A stretch of DNA of 64,000 nt, from positions 124,001 to 188,000 of the forward strand of contig JAACJM010000119.1 in assembly GCA_013368315.1 (NCBI GenBank). Direction: 5' to 3'. Source of the DNA: Tetrapyrgos nigripes (Eukaryota > Basidiomycota > Agaricomycetes > Agaricales > Campanellaceae). Below the pieces are notes generated by a model, which did not search any database, was not told the origin of the DNA, and was given only the letters and a program-made list of their open reading frames with translations. Within the stretch, counting starts at the first letter, position 1. Every line of letters starts with the position of its first letter. The translations under genes and the position numbers were made by a program. Positions 1 to 12,338 of this stretch are shown here, piece after piece.

Positions 1-782
1 GACTGATACCAGCCTGGAGCTGCAAATCCTTTCAATTAAGTTCTTGATCTCCATCTGCTCCTTGCTATTCCAGGATGTCTCAAAATTGTCCAGAATCAAT
101 AAAGACTCTTGGCACCCTTTGAGATAGTCAAGCAACAACTCGTAGGACCCTTTTCCTTGGATTGGCTGAACTCCAATTGCCTGGACCAATCCTTGAATAA
201 GGTTTGTTGCATCTATGAGAATTTCACAGGGGATAAAGTAGCATCTTCCTGCAAATTTCTCTCTGATCAAGGATTCTTCCATGATATGCAAGGCCACAGA
301 TGTTTTGCCTATTCCTCCAGTTCCGAGGATGGCTATATGGACCTGATTGGCCTCACACAAGAATTTCACTGCTTCTTCCACAAGATGAGATCTGCCCATG
401 AATACATCTGGAGCTAGTGGTTTTTGAAGAAGCAAATCACTACAAATTTGAAAATTAGATAAAATTATTAGACATGATTGACTTATACATACTCTGCTGT
501 GATTTCCTAAAGAGAAAATACTGTCAGCATTCACTTCTGTTAGCAACAGGAAATTGTTATTTACCTTTGGTTTGCTTTCTGGCAGATCTGCAAATAATTT
601 AAGTATCATACTATCAATCTGAACAATCTATTTGATTACTTACAGCTATTGTATGTATAATTTGCATCTCGCCCAATAGTAGTGAAAGTTGACCCCATAA
701 TGTTCAAGTCATGGGCTCCAGAAAGGATATTCGCCTGGTTTCCAGTACCAGTTTGATCAGGGCTATTATCAGTTTGTTCCAT
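1..782 (-). CDS. NLR-like NB-ARC/TPR protein, copy A (5' part, runs off left edge)
   Basis: The first exons and the start of the NB-ARC domain of an NLR-like protein are present; the rest lies outside the window. The exon model is 782-644, 587-565, 506-493 and 439-<1, with introns of 56, 58 and 53 bp that have GT..AG ends. The P-loop GTGGIGKTS and Walker B LLILDNFET are visible. Exon 1 reads a Gly/Asn/Thr-rich stretch (SGAHDLNIMGSTFTTIGRDA). In this copy the competing frame of exon 1 meets a TGA at about 705-709, while the frame used here stays open. That is the main reason for choosing it in all four copies. The copy is close to identical to B, introns and upstream DNA included, so the duplication looks recent. 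Confidence 0.8.
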
Positions 783-2297
783 ATCTGAAGTTTCTGAATT
801 CCCTTTCAATCTTCACAAAAATCTCAACGCCTAATTTTCCGCTCACCTCAACAAGACTTGTAACTTTGCTGTTCGGGCTCACAAAGGTCGAAAAGTGTCT
901 CAACAACGTGACCAGAACTTGAGAAGTTGGGTTTGATGCCATCACTTTCAAATGATGGCCTTTCATGATTGATAGACCAATCAGAACTCGAGCAAAAATC
1001 TATTATTAGAACATAAGTATACAGCAACGCGTTTGGCGCCTGCGCATCTTGACGCATCGCATGGCCCCGGGTCCCCCTTCTTCATCCACTCAGACTGTGT
1101 CCTAGGCCGAAAAATCAAACCACTGGGCAAAAATATACACAAGATCATCGAGTAGTTCCATCACAGAGAATGGGAGTTTCAAACTCTGGGCTACCACGCT
1201 GCACATTATGTCCAAATCTCCTTAATAGATATTCCGAGTCCAAGTTGGCAACAGGTAATGTGAGGTGGTAATGTTACCCACCTACCACTACACTGTGATA
1301 ATAGATGTACATTTAGTTCAACGTCTGCTTCGGTAGGTAGGGATTGAGCCAGTTCAGTGTACGCATGCGATAAAGGCGAACTATTTGAAAAAGTGATGAC
1401 ACGTCCCGACATGTCGCTGAACCCCATCTACTAGTATCTAGATAGATAGAGCAGAGAGAGATATGGCTCTTGAACTTGGCAAACGCTGAATCGAAACAAA
1501 ACCAATTACAGCATGGAAGTGGCCATGAACCGGCATGGTATGAAAAAGATGAAATGCACAGAAAGAAGAATCAGGATATGGCGCAAACACAAGATACAAA
1601 ACACGTCGACATTGTAAGGAACCGTAATACGGATGCGTAACGGTATATACGTACATACGTTGGTAGGAAGTAGTAGGAATGTAGGTGGGGAAATAACACG
1701 TCGAGAAGTAAAAAAAAAAGATCGAGAAACGATATGGAAATGTAGAGACAGATAAAGATAGAGATAGAGATGAGAGATAAGACTAGCTGACTCGAGTTAT
1801 GTAGCGAGACTTTGTACAGGGATATCAAGGAAAGACATAAGTGTAGAGGTATTTATGCAAGCGGCAAATGTAAGTAGACGACAGAAAATGAAGAGCTAAA
1901 GGGGTACTGCGTAATGCGATACGATGTGACAAAAAAGAAAATGAGAGAAAAGTATAGACGTGGACTGTGAAAGAGTAAACGAGAAAGACAGGTGTAAGCA
2001 AACGAGAAAACCCAAATCAAGAAACCACAGGCCCAACAATAGAACGACATCAACAATAGGACAGAATTATGAAACGTGAAACCCAAAAGAAATGGACTGA
2101 AACGAGACGAGAGACGAGAGACTAGGGCGGGAATAATGTCAGGGACAACAACAGGAACAACAAATATAGCACAGCACGCTGGCCAAAAGGCAAAAGGTGA
2201 AAGATGAGAGCCGAGACGGCGACGAGACAACAGACGACACAGTGAGAAGGTTCATACTCTATACGTTCTGATGTCTAACCACAAATCGCATCGGTCT
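783..2297. other. Shared spacer upstream of NLR A and downstream of pseudogene 1
   Basis: I support no gene here. The first 400 bp are the NLR 5' flank, conserved in all four paralogues. They include a GC-rich block (ACGCGTTTGGCGCCTGCGCA at about 1027) and a reading frame on the minus strand at 769-966 that is conserved only because the duplications are recent. The part at about 1225-2297 is repeated at 21.9-23.1 kb and 30.8-31.9 kb. It is probably the 3' flank of the membrane-protein pseudogene. Copy B has lost about 0.8 kb of it. Confidence 0.5.
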
Positions 2298-4515
2298 CTA
2301 CTCTCTGGTTCCGTATTGCATACCCGGCCCACCCGCACCCATATACCCCTCCGAGGTATTAGGATCCCCCAAATCCAACGAAACCAAAACCAGCACTCGA
2401 CCTCTGGAAGGTTTTGCGTATGAGAGTAGAGGTGTGGACCGAAGCGGAAGCAGAGGCTAGCGTTGACGCAGCTGGTGAAACATTTGAGGAGGAAAGGGTG
2501 CCATATGAAGTATACGGGGTGTATGAAGTATAAGGCGGTGTCGGCTTGTGTGTCTTTGCTGCGTATGGTGATATAACCATTGCTGAACCAGGGGTAGGTA
2601 TAAACCCAGTAGAGCTGGACATAAAAGGCGTTTTTGGTGTCCGAGTATTTATATGCAGCTTCAACGAAGCCAGAGCGGCAGCCTCCTCTCCACCTCGATA
2701 CCGCTCGATACCCTCCCTCAGGCCTCAACCTCCTTTCACATTCCTGTTCCCATTCTCGTTCTCGTTCTCGTTCTCATTCCCTCTCTGCTTGCGTCATCCC
2801 CATCTTCATCCCATCCCCACCTGCGCCTGGTTTGGGCCATGAAAGTGAACATCGAGGTGCATATACACCGTCTGCGTATGCCCCAAAACAGACTGAAGAT
2901 GCCCAGAGAGAGCTATAGCTGTAGTTGGCGTCGATGTACGAGTATCCCCCTTCAACGCCTCCCCATGTCAATATTTCTCAATATCCTCTCGTAGCCTTCT
3001 TTCCCTTTCCCCCCCCCCTTTCTGTCCCCCTATCTACTTTCCGTCTCTCTATCCAAATGCGCCTACACTTGCTTATACACCTGTGCCTGATCATAAGAGT
3101 GTACTTCTGAATGCATATACGGTGACTCGGACTGAGGGTAAGAATATCAGTGTATATCCAAATGCGTAAAATCGGACGTACTAACCTTGTCGGGTTTCTG
3201 TACACCATCCACCCCCACTCCCCCCAACCCTGTAATTGGTATTACCCCCCTCCTCAGTCGTCCCATCCCACCGATCCCGATCCATCTCTCTGTCCCGTAC
3301 CCGTAGACGTAGGGTACACCCCGTATCACGCCTCCTCTCAGCATATTGCCCCCCTCCTCCCCCAACACACTACCGCCCCCCAAACGCCCCTACTAAGATG
3401 TCTCGAGTCCCTCTCCCACCTCTCCACAACAAACTCGGACTCCTCGGTTTAGATCGGGGATGGATTTCGAGAGGGTTCGTGGATGCTGGGGATGCTCAAA
3501 GGATACATGTTGTTTCGTACGCACTAGCGTTGGCATTTGCGTAGCCTGGGGTTCCTTGCTAAGTAGTAGGCAAGTAGGGGGAGGAGTTGGGGTTGTTTGC
3601 ATGAGAGGAGACGGATAGGATGGAAGAGCTGAACGAGGGTCTCGGGAGTCGGCAGTAATGCACCTTCCATAGAGATGGACGAAGGCGGGGGTCTCGAGCC
3701 CAATCCCGAGACCGATGACGATGCTGGGTTCAACATGGATGTAGAGGACGGTTCAGGCGAACCCCCCGGCCCCCCAGGCCCCCCACCATCACCATATAGA
3801 GGATAAATACACGCCTCTCGAGTCGCATTGACTCTGTGCATGTAACTGAGACTGTAGGTGAACTTCAGTGTTTGGACATTGCTGGACGACTACACGTTTT
3901 GTGAAGTCGATTTCCTTGCAGCGGCGGCGGTGGCAGTAGATAGAGGATGTCTCGGTAACGTCAAAGGTAGATAGGAAGAGGAGGTAGCGGTAGAAAGTGG
4001 TGGATCCACAAACGGACGCTCTATCCCAATAGTCGTCTCTGTCTATGGGCGTAAGCAGCATGTCCGCTAAAATGCCCTCCGCCCGTACCTAAACCTGTAC
4101 CCAACCCATACCCGTACCGGGTACCCCCAAACCAAACTAGATTTTCGTTCCCAACAACCTACCCCTTGTCCTCTTTGGATGTCCCCCCGTGTCCTTCCTG
4201 AAAGTGGTCATCGAGCGGCGAGGAGAGGTCGGTATGCAATCCGAGAGAACCGCAAGGAAGAGTGAAGGTTTTGTGGGTGGGGAAAGACGAAGCCGAACAA
4301 AGGAGCTTTGACGACGAGTTGAGGAGATTCGTGGAAGATGTTGGGGTGCAGAAGAGGGCTCGGGTTGAGGTAGATATGGAATGGAAGAAACAGTGGGGTT
4401 TTGCGTGTGAGGAATGGGGGGAGTGGTGCATGGATGTATGTTGGCGGTAGGAGAGATGGGGTGTTGGGTATAGTTTGGGGGACCATTTAGAAGGCGATGT
4501 CATAGTTGAGCTGGT
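2298..4515 (-). pseudogene. 5'-truncated copy 1 of the Ser-rich membrane-protein family
   Basis: The region is a degraded minus-strand relative of the open gene at 62905. Matching blocks include SISTSTRALF..TSSTNLL and SPLDDHFQEGHGG near 4159-4557, against SLSTSTRHLL..TSSTNLL and GQLDDHLREGTGG in the open gene. The C-terminal end reads GAGGPGMQYGTRE and stops at 2298-2300. The reading frame changes repeatedly (for example frames at 2252-2728, 2359-2664 and 3524-3841), so no single protein can be made. Homology starts just after the membrane segment, near residue 98 of the open protein. The signal and membrane part is therefore missing, as it is in the other four copies. Confidence 0.65.
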
Positions 4516-6273
4516 AGGATAACTAGTTAGTAAACATTTACAGAAAGATAAAACCAAGAAAAGTAGACGCCATTTGTCAATGCTCCGGGTAGACGGAGGG
4601 GAAAAGAAAGAGTAACCAAGCTAGAGAAAGAAAAAGGAAGAATATAAAGTGCTGTACCACATTCTTCCTTGAGTCCACTGGCTGAAAATGAAAGCCATGA
4701 TACGAGACCTGACTTGAAGTGACTTTGGGAAGACGCGAGGAGGAGGCGACGAAGAAAAACGCGTTTGGATGAGCACGTGGAGTCACGTCATGAGCTGGGC
4801 CTAGACCCTCAATCAGCGAGCCCATTGACGTCGTTTCTTCCTCATCCACTCCTTTTGATTCTTTGTTCCTCCCCATCTGTGTGAATTGTTGGGCGGTGAT
4901 CAACTCTACTTTTCCTTCAGAGAGGTCTCCAAGGTCTAACCCTCAACGAGTCTAAAGTCCTGCTATAAGCTCATCAAAAGCTCTTCAACAGATCACGATG
5001 GAAAGTCACAGTTGACGATCGTAATAAAGTTTTTTCCCTACGCTGATCAGGTGTCTGTTCATGAAGGTACATACTCCACGTCTTATACTCTTCCGCAGTT
5101 TCTAGTGTTATCTCGCTTAAGCACTCAAAGTGAGGAGTTGGTGAGGAGTCATGATGACTCAATACACACCAACATTTTCTGAGGATACTTTATAGGGGAT
5201 ATCTGGCACAGTGGTCATTGCTCGTTATGCTCTGGGGCTTTCATGGTTAACATGCTTGGTCGCGAGCAAGAGAGACGCTTAACGTTCAGTTCTGCGGCCG
5301 ATCAGATTAATCTGCAATGTGTCAAGTGGTCAAAGTTGCGTATGTTAGCTCGTCTGTGGAATTGCTAAGTCTATGTTCCTCTGTTCCCTCCCTTCTTTCC
5401 TTGCACATTGTGTTCTCTGACAAATCATATTTATTCTAGACTTTTCCTTTGTCTTTGTTTCAGGAAATGAAGGATAGTAATGAACTGATATAGTATTGTT
5501 GTGGAAAAATGTGCACAAGAAGACAAGGACAGATTTTATTCCTATCCTTAACTTCCCTTCTGCACAGTGAGTCCTACCTTTGTACTATAACCCATCCAGT
5601 CCTCACAGGCTCTAAGCACATGCAAACGTGGTACGGTTTGGGTGGCTGTTATTAGTCACAATAATGGCTGAAAAAGAACTCTCGGGAATACATTTCCGAT
5701 GAATATAAACAGATAAGGTGTGTTGAGATCGATATGCTGCTTTGGTTTACACTGTGGCTGAAGTAAACTTCTCGGGCATCTTATAGGTCATATGAAGCCC
5801 AAACGGAACAATACAACTACACTGTTGGGTTTGTGACTGAGAGGAAGCCTCTAGATGGGTACTAAAGGGTTCAAATCATATCCATTCTCTTTCACTTGGT
5901 CTACAAGAATCAGTAGTTGTATTGATATTTTTGATCTAAAAGTGGAGATATAAAGAGTTGATGGAACAACAGCCAAGTTGTTTGTACCACTTGGATTCCC
6001 AGTGCACTGTCACAATTCCTGTAATTGTAATGCGCAAATCAAATCAGTATTCATATGAATTTGATTAAGTTCTTGCCAGTTCATACTCTGCTGTGGACGT
6101 TAGTAATTAGTATCAAAGTCTCTCATGATTCAGTATAAGAGAATCACACAGAATTCTTGAAGACTCATTGGATCAAAGAATCACCTGGATGAACAAATAA
6201 TCATTTACCAAAATTCAGATTGACTACTGGAATACAAATTGCACATGTAAGAGAAAGAAAAGGCAAAAATTGT
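4516..6273. repeat. Duplicated spacer between pseudogene 1 and NLR B
   Basis: This non-coding spacer recurs at 13993-15480, 17056-18772 and 34026-35752, and in diverged form at about 25.5-26.4 kb. It contains short conserved minus-strand frames (577-codon scale at most in no copy; the best is 114 codons at 34322-34666) that are interrupted in other copies, so I do not call a gene. The part nearest NLR B (about 5500-6273) should hold the 3' untranslated region of the NLR. It is AT-rich and matches the DNA below NLRs C and D. Confidence 0.5.
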
Positions 6274-9226
6274 TCATACAATTTGACAGCATCCACAGGA
6301 TTCCTGACTTTCGACATCTGCTGAATCTCCCTGACCTTCCACTGCCAAAGGCAGGTTGGTTTCCTGAAGATTCTCAACCTCTATGGAATGAGGCTGGGTA
6401 TGTACTGCTGAAGCCTCCTGAATTTGGTCAAGAATATGTATACATTCTGCAACTTGATTAAGCATCCCCATAGCTTCATAGTATTCTTTTGCCTTTTCCA
6501 CATTCAATCTGGCCTCAATGAAGCATTCTTCTTCATATCCAATTTCTCCAAGAGAGTGCAAACAGTTAGCAACCCCAACTCTGTCTCCAATCTCCTCAAA
6601 TTGATCTTTGGCTTGCTGCAGCATGACCTTTGCTTCCTCATATTGGCCCAGCATTCGTCTGATGTCTCCCAGGCTTCGCAAGCACTGAGCAGCTCCTAGC
6701 CTGTTTCCAATCCCCTCAAACTGCCTTTTGGCCTGCTGCAGCATGACCTTTGCTTCCTCATATTGGGCCAGCACATAGCTGATGTTTCCCAGGCTTTTCA
6801 AGCACTGAGCAGCTCCCAGCCTGGATCCAATCTCCTCAGATTGCTTTTTGGCTTCCTCCAGCATGACCTTTGCTTCCTCAGATTGGCCCAGCATTTGGCT
6901 GATGTCTCCCAGGCTTTGCAAGCAGTGAGCAGCTCCCAGCCTGTCTCCAATCTCCTCAAATTGCTCTTTGGCTTGCTCCAGCATGACTTTTGCTTCCTCA
7001 TATTGGCTCAGCATATAGCTGATGTCTCCCAGGCTTTGCAAGCACTGAGCAGCTCCCAGCCTGTCTCCAATTTCCTCAAGTTCCTTTTTGGCTTGCTCCA
7101 GTATGGTCTTTGCTTCTCCATATTGGCCCAGCATGTTGCTGACGTTTCCCAGGCTTAGCAAGCACCAAGCAGCTCCCATCCTGTCTCCAATCTCCTCAAA
7201 TTGGTTTTGGCCTGCTTCAGCATGATCTTTGCTTCCTCATATTGACCAAGCAATCGGCTGATTTCTCCTAGGTGTTCCAAGCACTGAGCAACTCCTTTCA
7301 TATTTCCAATCCTTTTATATATATCCATAGCCTGTTGTATCTTGCACTGTGATTCTTTATAATCATTCTGATAAAAAGAGATCCTTCCCAATCTTTGGTA
7401 GCATTTGGCCTGAGTTTGTTCCATTGTATGGTTTATAGATATGCTACTACTGCTGTTAATTACTTCCAGATCACTGGTCCCTTGATTGATCTGATGCTGA
7501 TGAAGCTTCTCCACATTATTGATTATTGCTTTAGACTTCTGATATTCCCCCATAAAGGTCAACATATCTTCTTGTAGAAATGTCAGCTCAGTCTGATCAC
7601 CCAGACTCATTTGTGACTGCCATCCCAAATATTTCTCAACCAGTGAGACAAGACTTGGAAAGTACTGTGAATAATTATGCAATTCGGTCAACACATTCAT
7701 ATGTGATGTTTCAAATGACTTCTCAATCTGAATATTGAGAATTTTGAAGATATTTGAGATATGCAGTCTGAGCTTGATATCTGCATCTATTTGATTTTCA
7801 AATAAGGTGTCTATAAATGACTCATAGAATTCCCAAATTTGCTTTTCATGATTCTCTGTTATATCAGAGACCTTCAAGACATATTCAGCAATAGGTGTCA
7901 ACATCTTTAGGGTCTCAGCATTGCCTTCATAAACCACGCATGACTTTTTCAAAGTGAGAACTTGCATGGTGGTATCAGGAAAGCTGCCCAACATTTTTGG
8001 CACATTTTCCAACCAGTCAGGGATCCCACTGGGTAAGAAAGCAACAAGCCTTAAAAGGTCTAGTCCTGTTGTGGATAGCTTTTCCCTGATAATGTTCAGG
8101 GTCAACTCAATTGACACCTCAACACTTGTGAGCCTGTTATCCCGCTCTCCAATCTTCTTGAGCACTGCAGTCTTTTGGATGTTCCACATCTCCATTAAGT
8201 TCTTCAAGGGCAGTTCTCTGGCATGCTGGGCAATGAGCACAATAGCCAGAGGCATACCATCCATCTGAATGAGCAGCTTCTCCAACATAGGATCATCCTC
8301 TTTAATTGCATAGTTTCCATCTGAACTTAAAGAACAGAAAGCTTCCTTGGCAGGACCAAGCTCAAGAGGAGGCAAGCCTGATTGTCCTCCAAGCTTACGC
8401 CATTTAATTTGTCCAGGGCCATCAGTACCTCTCATAGTTATGATGACTGATACCAGCCTGAAGCTGCAAATCCTTTCAAATAAGTTCTTGATCTCCATCT
8501 GCTCCTTGCTATTCCAGGATGTCTCAAAATTGTCCAGAATCAATAAAGACTCTTGGCACCCTTTGAGATAGTCAAGCAACAACTCGTAGGACCCTTTTCC
8601 TTGGATTGGCTGAACTCCAATTGCCTGGACCAATCCTTGAATAAGGTTTGTTGCATCTATGAGAATTTCACAGGGGATAAAGTAGCATCTTCCTGCAAAT
8701 TTCTCTCTGATCAAGGATTCTTCCATGATATGCAAGGCCACAGATGTTTTGCCTATTCCTCCTGTTCCGAGGATGGCTATATGGACCTGATTGGCCTCAC
8801 ACAAGAGTTTCACTGCGTCTTCCACAAGATAAGATCTGCCCATGAATACATCTGGAGCTAGTGGTTTTTGAAGAAGCAAATCACTACAAATTTGAAAATT
8901 AGATGAAATTATTAGACATGATTGACTTATACATACTCTGCTGTGATTTCCTAAAGAGAAAATACTGTCAGCATTCACTTCTGTTAGCAACAGGAAATTG
9001 TTATTTACCTTTGGTTTGCTTTCTGGCAGATCTGCAAATAATTTAAGTATCATACTATCAATCTGAACAATCTATTTGATTACTTACAGCTATTGTATGT
9101 ATAATTTGCATCTCGCCCAATAGTAGGGAAAGTTGACCCCATAATGTTGAAGTCATGGGCTCCAGAAAGGATATTCGCCTGGTTTCCAGTACCAGTTTGA
9201 TCAGGGCTATTATCAGTTTGTTCCAT
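6274..9226 (-). pseudogene. NLR-like NB-ARC/TPR protein, copy B (single frameshift)
   Basis: This is a full-length paralogue with one lesion. Exons are 9226-9088, 9031-9009, 8950-8937 and 8883-6274, with all GT..AG sites kept. The NB-ARC part shows the P-loop GTGGIGKTS, Walker B SLLILDNFETSW, SVIITMRGTDG and MDGMPLAIVLIAQHA. Near 7200-7210, inside the first regular TPR, one base is missing from a run that reads ttgctttttgg in the other repeats. The frame opened at the start ends at 7155. The downstream frame (7179-6274) carries the remaining TPRs and the normal C-terminus SCGCCQIV. Restoring one base makes the total length divisible by three, so this is the only visible defect. A homopolymer assembly error is possible. 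An NB-ARC protein truncated before the TPRs is another possible product. Confidence 0.85.
6580..7298 (-). repeat. Array of six 120-bp TPR-coding repeats in NLR B
   Basis: Six consecutive 120-bp units (one with a 1-bp deletion) encode 40-residue TPR-like helices with the core CLxSLGDISYMLGQYEEAK. They are followed by a divergent seventh unit (VGVANCLHSLGEIGYEEECF). The units are much more alike than TPRs within a protein usually are, which suggests recombination or gene conversion between repeats. Confidence 0.9.
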
Positions 9227-9951
9227 ATCTGAAGTTTCTGAATTCCCTTTCAATCTTCACAAAAATCTCAACGCCTAATTTTCCGCTCACCTCAAAAAGA
9301 CTTGTAACTTTGCTGTTCGGGCTCACAAAGGTCGAAAAGTGTCTCAACAACGTGATCAGAACTTGAGACGTTGCGTTTGATACCATCACTTCAAAATGAT
9401 GGCCCTTCCTGATTGATAGACCAATCAGAACTCGAGCAAAAATCTATTATTAGAACATAAGTATACAGCAACGCGTTCGGCGCCTGCGCGTCTTGACGCA
9501 TCGCATGGCCCCAGTTCCCTCTTCTTCATCCACTCAAACTGTGTGCTAGGTCGAAAAATCAAACCGCTGGGCAAAAATATACACAAGATCATCGAGTAGT
9601 TCCAGAAAGAGTAAACGAGAAAGACATGTGTAAGCAAACGAAAAAACACAACATAACCAAGAAACCCAAATCAAGAAACCACAAGCCCAACAATAGAACG
9701 ACATCGACAATAGGACAGAATTATGAAACGTGAAAGCCAAAAGAAATGGACTGAAATGAGACGAGAGACGAGAGACTAGGGCGGGGATAATGACAGGGAC
9801 AATAACAGAAACAACAAATATAGCACAGCACGCTGGCCAAAAGGCAAAAGGTGAAAGATGAGAGCCGAGACGGCGACGAGACAACAGACGACACAGTGAG
9901 AAGGTTCATACTCTATACGTTCTGATGTCTAACCCCAAATCGCATCGGTCT
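9227..9951. other. NLR B 5' flank with internal deletion
   Basis: The first 375 bp match 783-1160 (NLR A 5' flank) nearly base for base. At about 9603 the sequence jumps to the equivalent of about 1970, so roughly 0.8 kb present in copy A is missing. The rest is pseudogene 3' flank. I see no gene. Confidence 0.55.
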
Positions 9952-12262
9952 CTACTCTCTAGTTCCGCATTGCATATCCGGCCCACCTGCACCTATATAC
10001 CCCTCCGAGGTATTAGGATCCCCCAAATCCAACGAAACCGAAACCAGCACTCGACCTTCGGAAGGTTTTGCGTATGAGAGTAGAGGTGGGGACCGAAGCA
10101 GAAGCAGAGGCTGGTGTTGACGCAACAGGTGAAACATTTGAGGAGGAAAGGGTGCCATATGAAGTATAAGGCGATGTTGGCTTGTGTGTGTCGTTGCTGC
10201 GTATGGTGATATAAACCTTGCTGAACCAGGGGTAGGTGTAAACCCAGTAGAGCTGGACGTAAAAGGCGTTGTTGGTGTCCGAGTATTTATATGCAGCTTC
10301 AATGAAGCCAGAGCGGCAGCCTCCTCTCCACCTCGATACCGCTCGATACCCTCCCTCAGGCCTCAACCTCCTTTCACATTCCTGTTCCCATTCTCGTTCT
10401 CGTTCTAGTTCTCATTCCTTCTCTGCTTGCGTCATCCCCGTCTCCATCCCCATCCCCACCTACGCCTGGTTTGGGCCATGAAAGTGAACATCGAGGTGCA
10501 TATACACCGACTGCGTATGCCCCAAAACAGACTGAGCGTACCCAGAGGTAGCCGTAGCTGTAGTTGGCGTCGATGTACGAGTATCACCCTTCAACGCCTC
10601 CCAACATCAATATTTCTCAATATCCTCTCGTAGCCTTCTTTCTCTTTCCCCCCCTTTCTGCCCCCCTATCCACTTTCCGTCTCTCTATCCAAATGCGCCT
10701 ACACCTGATTATACCCCTGCGACTGACCATGATGTGAGTGTACTTCCGAGTGCGTATACGCTGACTGAGCTGATGATATCCAAATGCGTAAAAACGGACA
10801 TACTAACCTCATCGAACAGGCTCCTCTGTCCACCATCTCCATGTTCGTACTCAACCACCACCAACCCCGTAACTATTGTTACCCCCCCTCCTCAGTTGTC
10901 CCATCCCACCGATCCCAATATCCAATTCCCTATCCCCGTACCCATAGACGTAGGGTACACCGTGTATCACACCTCCCACCAGCATATAGCCCCCGCCTCC
11001 CGAAACCCCTACATCTCCCAAGGTACTAGAGCCGCCAAGAGAGCCATGATTCAGGTGTCGAGACACCCTTTCCCGCCGCTCACAGTGTCTCCAACAACAA
11101 ACTCGCACTCCTCAGTTTAGATCGGGGATGGACTCGGAGAAGGGTTTGTTGATGCCGAGGATGCTCAAAGGATGCCTGTTGTTTCGTACGTGCTAGTGTT
11201 GGCATTTGCGTAGCCCGGGCTTCCTTGATAGGTAGTAGGAAGGCAGGGGGAGGAGTGGGGGGTATTTGAGTGAGGGTAAGAGGAGACGGGTAGGATGGAA
11301 GAGCGGGACAAGGGTCTTGGCAGTAATACACCTTTCATAGACTCGGAGAATGACAAAGACGAGGGTCTGGAGCCTGAGCCCGACCTGAGCCCGACATCAA
11401 CACCAGGTTAACTATGGACGTAAACGATGGTTCAGCGAACTGCCAACCCCCCCGCCATAGAGACCCAAACGGAGACATGGTTCTCGGCTCGTTGCATTGG
11501 GCATGTAGTTGAGATTATAGCCGAGCTCGAGCTCATTAGACAACGAGGACGTTGTTTGACAAATATCCTTGTCGAAAAGTCGGCCTCCTTGCAGCATTGG
11601 CGGCAGCGGCAATGGATGGAGGATGTCTCGGTAATGCCGAAGGTGGATAGGAAGAGGAGGTAGTGGTAGAAAGTGGTGGATCCACAAACGAACTTTCTCT
11701 CTCATTTCCACCCTCCCTAATCCCTATTCATGTCTCTGTCTATAGGCGTAAGCAGCAACGAACTGGTCAAAGCCATGAAAAGATCGACCGTATGTCTCCC
11801 AAAATGCTCTCCCCTGTACCCAGCCCCATACCCGACTCTGTACCCCCCGAGCCAGACAAGATTCTCATTCCCCATATTCCCCAATAACCCACCCCTCGTT
11901 CTCTTTGGCCCCCGTGTCCTTCCTGAAGATGGTCATCGAGCGGCGAGGAGAGGTCGGTATGCAATCCGAGAGAACCGCAAGGAAGAGTGACAGCTTTACC
12001 GATGGAGATTAGTGGAGGAAGACGAAGCCGAATGAAGGAGCTTTGACGACGAGTTGAGGAGATTCGTGGAGGATGTTGAGGTGCAGAGGAGGGCTCGGGT
12101 CGAGGTCGATATGGAACGGAAGAAGGAGTGGGGTTTTGCGTGTGAGGAATGGGGGGAGGGGAGGTTGTGGTGCGTGGATGTATCTTGGCGGTGGGGAGAG
12201 ATGGGGTGTTGGGTATAGTTTGGGGGACCGTTTGGAAGGCGACGTCATGATTGAGCTGGTAG
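9952..12262 (-). pseudogene. 5'-truncated copy 2 of the Ser-rich membrane-protein family
   Basis: This is the same family and the same truncation point as copy 1. The C-terminal block is open over 9952-10302 and ends DPNTSEGYIGAGGPDMQCGTRE in two parts (DPNTSEGYIGAGG, PDMQCGTRE) at the stop at 9952. It also contains the block TPTTPFTSSSTGFTPTPGSA. Further upstream the frame shifts repeatedly. The 5'-most recognisable part is SIMTSPSKRSPKLY at about 12250, which matches TTTSPSKRRGSPSK of the open gene. There is no membrane segment and no usable start. Confidence 0.65.
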
Positions 12263-12338
12263 GATAACTAATTAGTAAACGTTGAAAAGTAGACACGAAT
12301 AGGGCCGCCATTTGTCAACGCTCCGGGTAGCCGAAGGG

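Noticed and set aside
1853..2230. 125-codon hydrophobic minus-strand frame (also at 9546-9884 and 31150-31806)
   Set aside because: It is pyrimidine-rich antisense or 3'-flank sequence after the pseudogene stop. The frame length varies with indels between copies, so this looks like an untranslated region, not a membrane protein.
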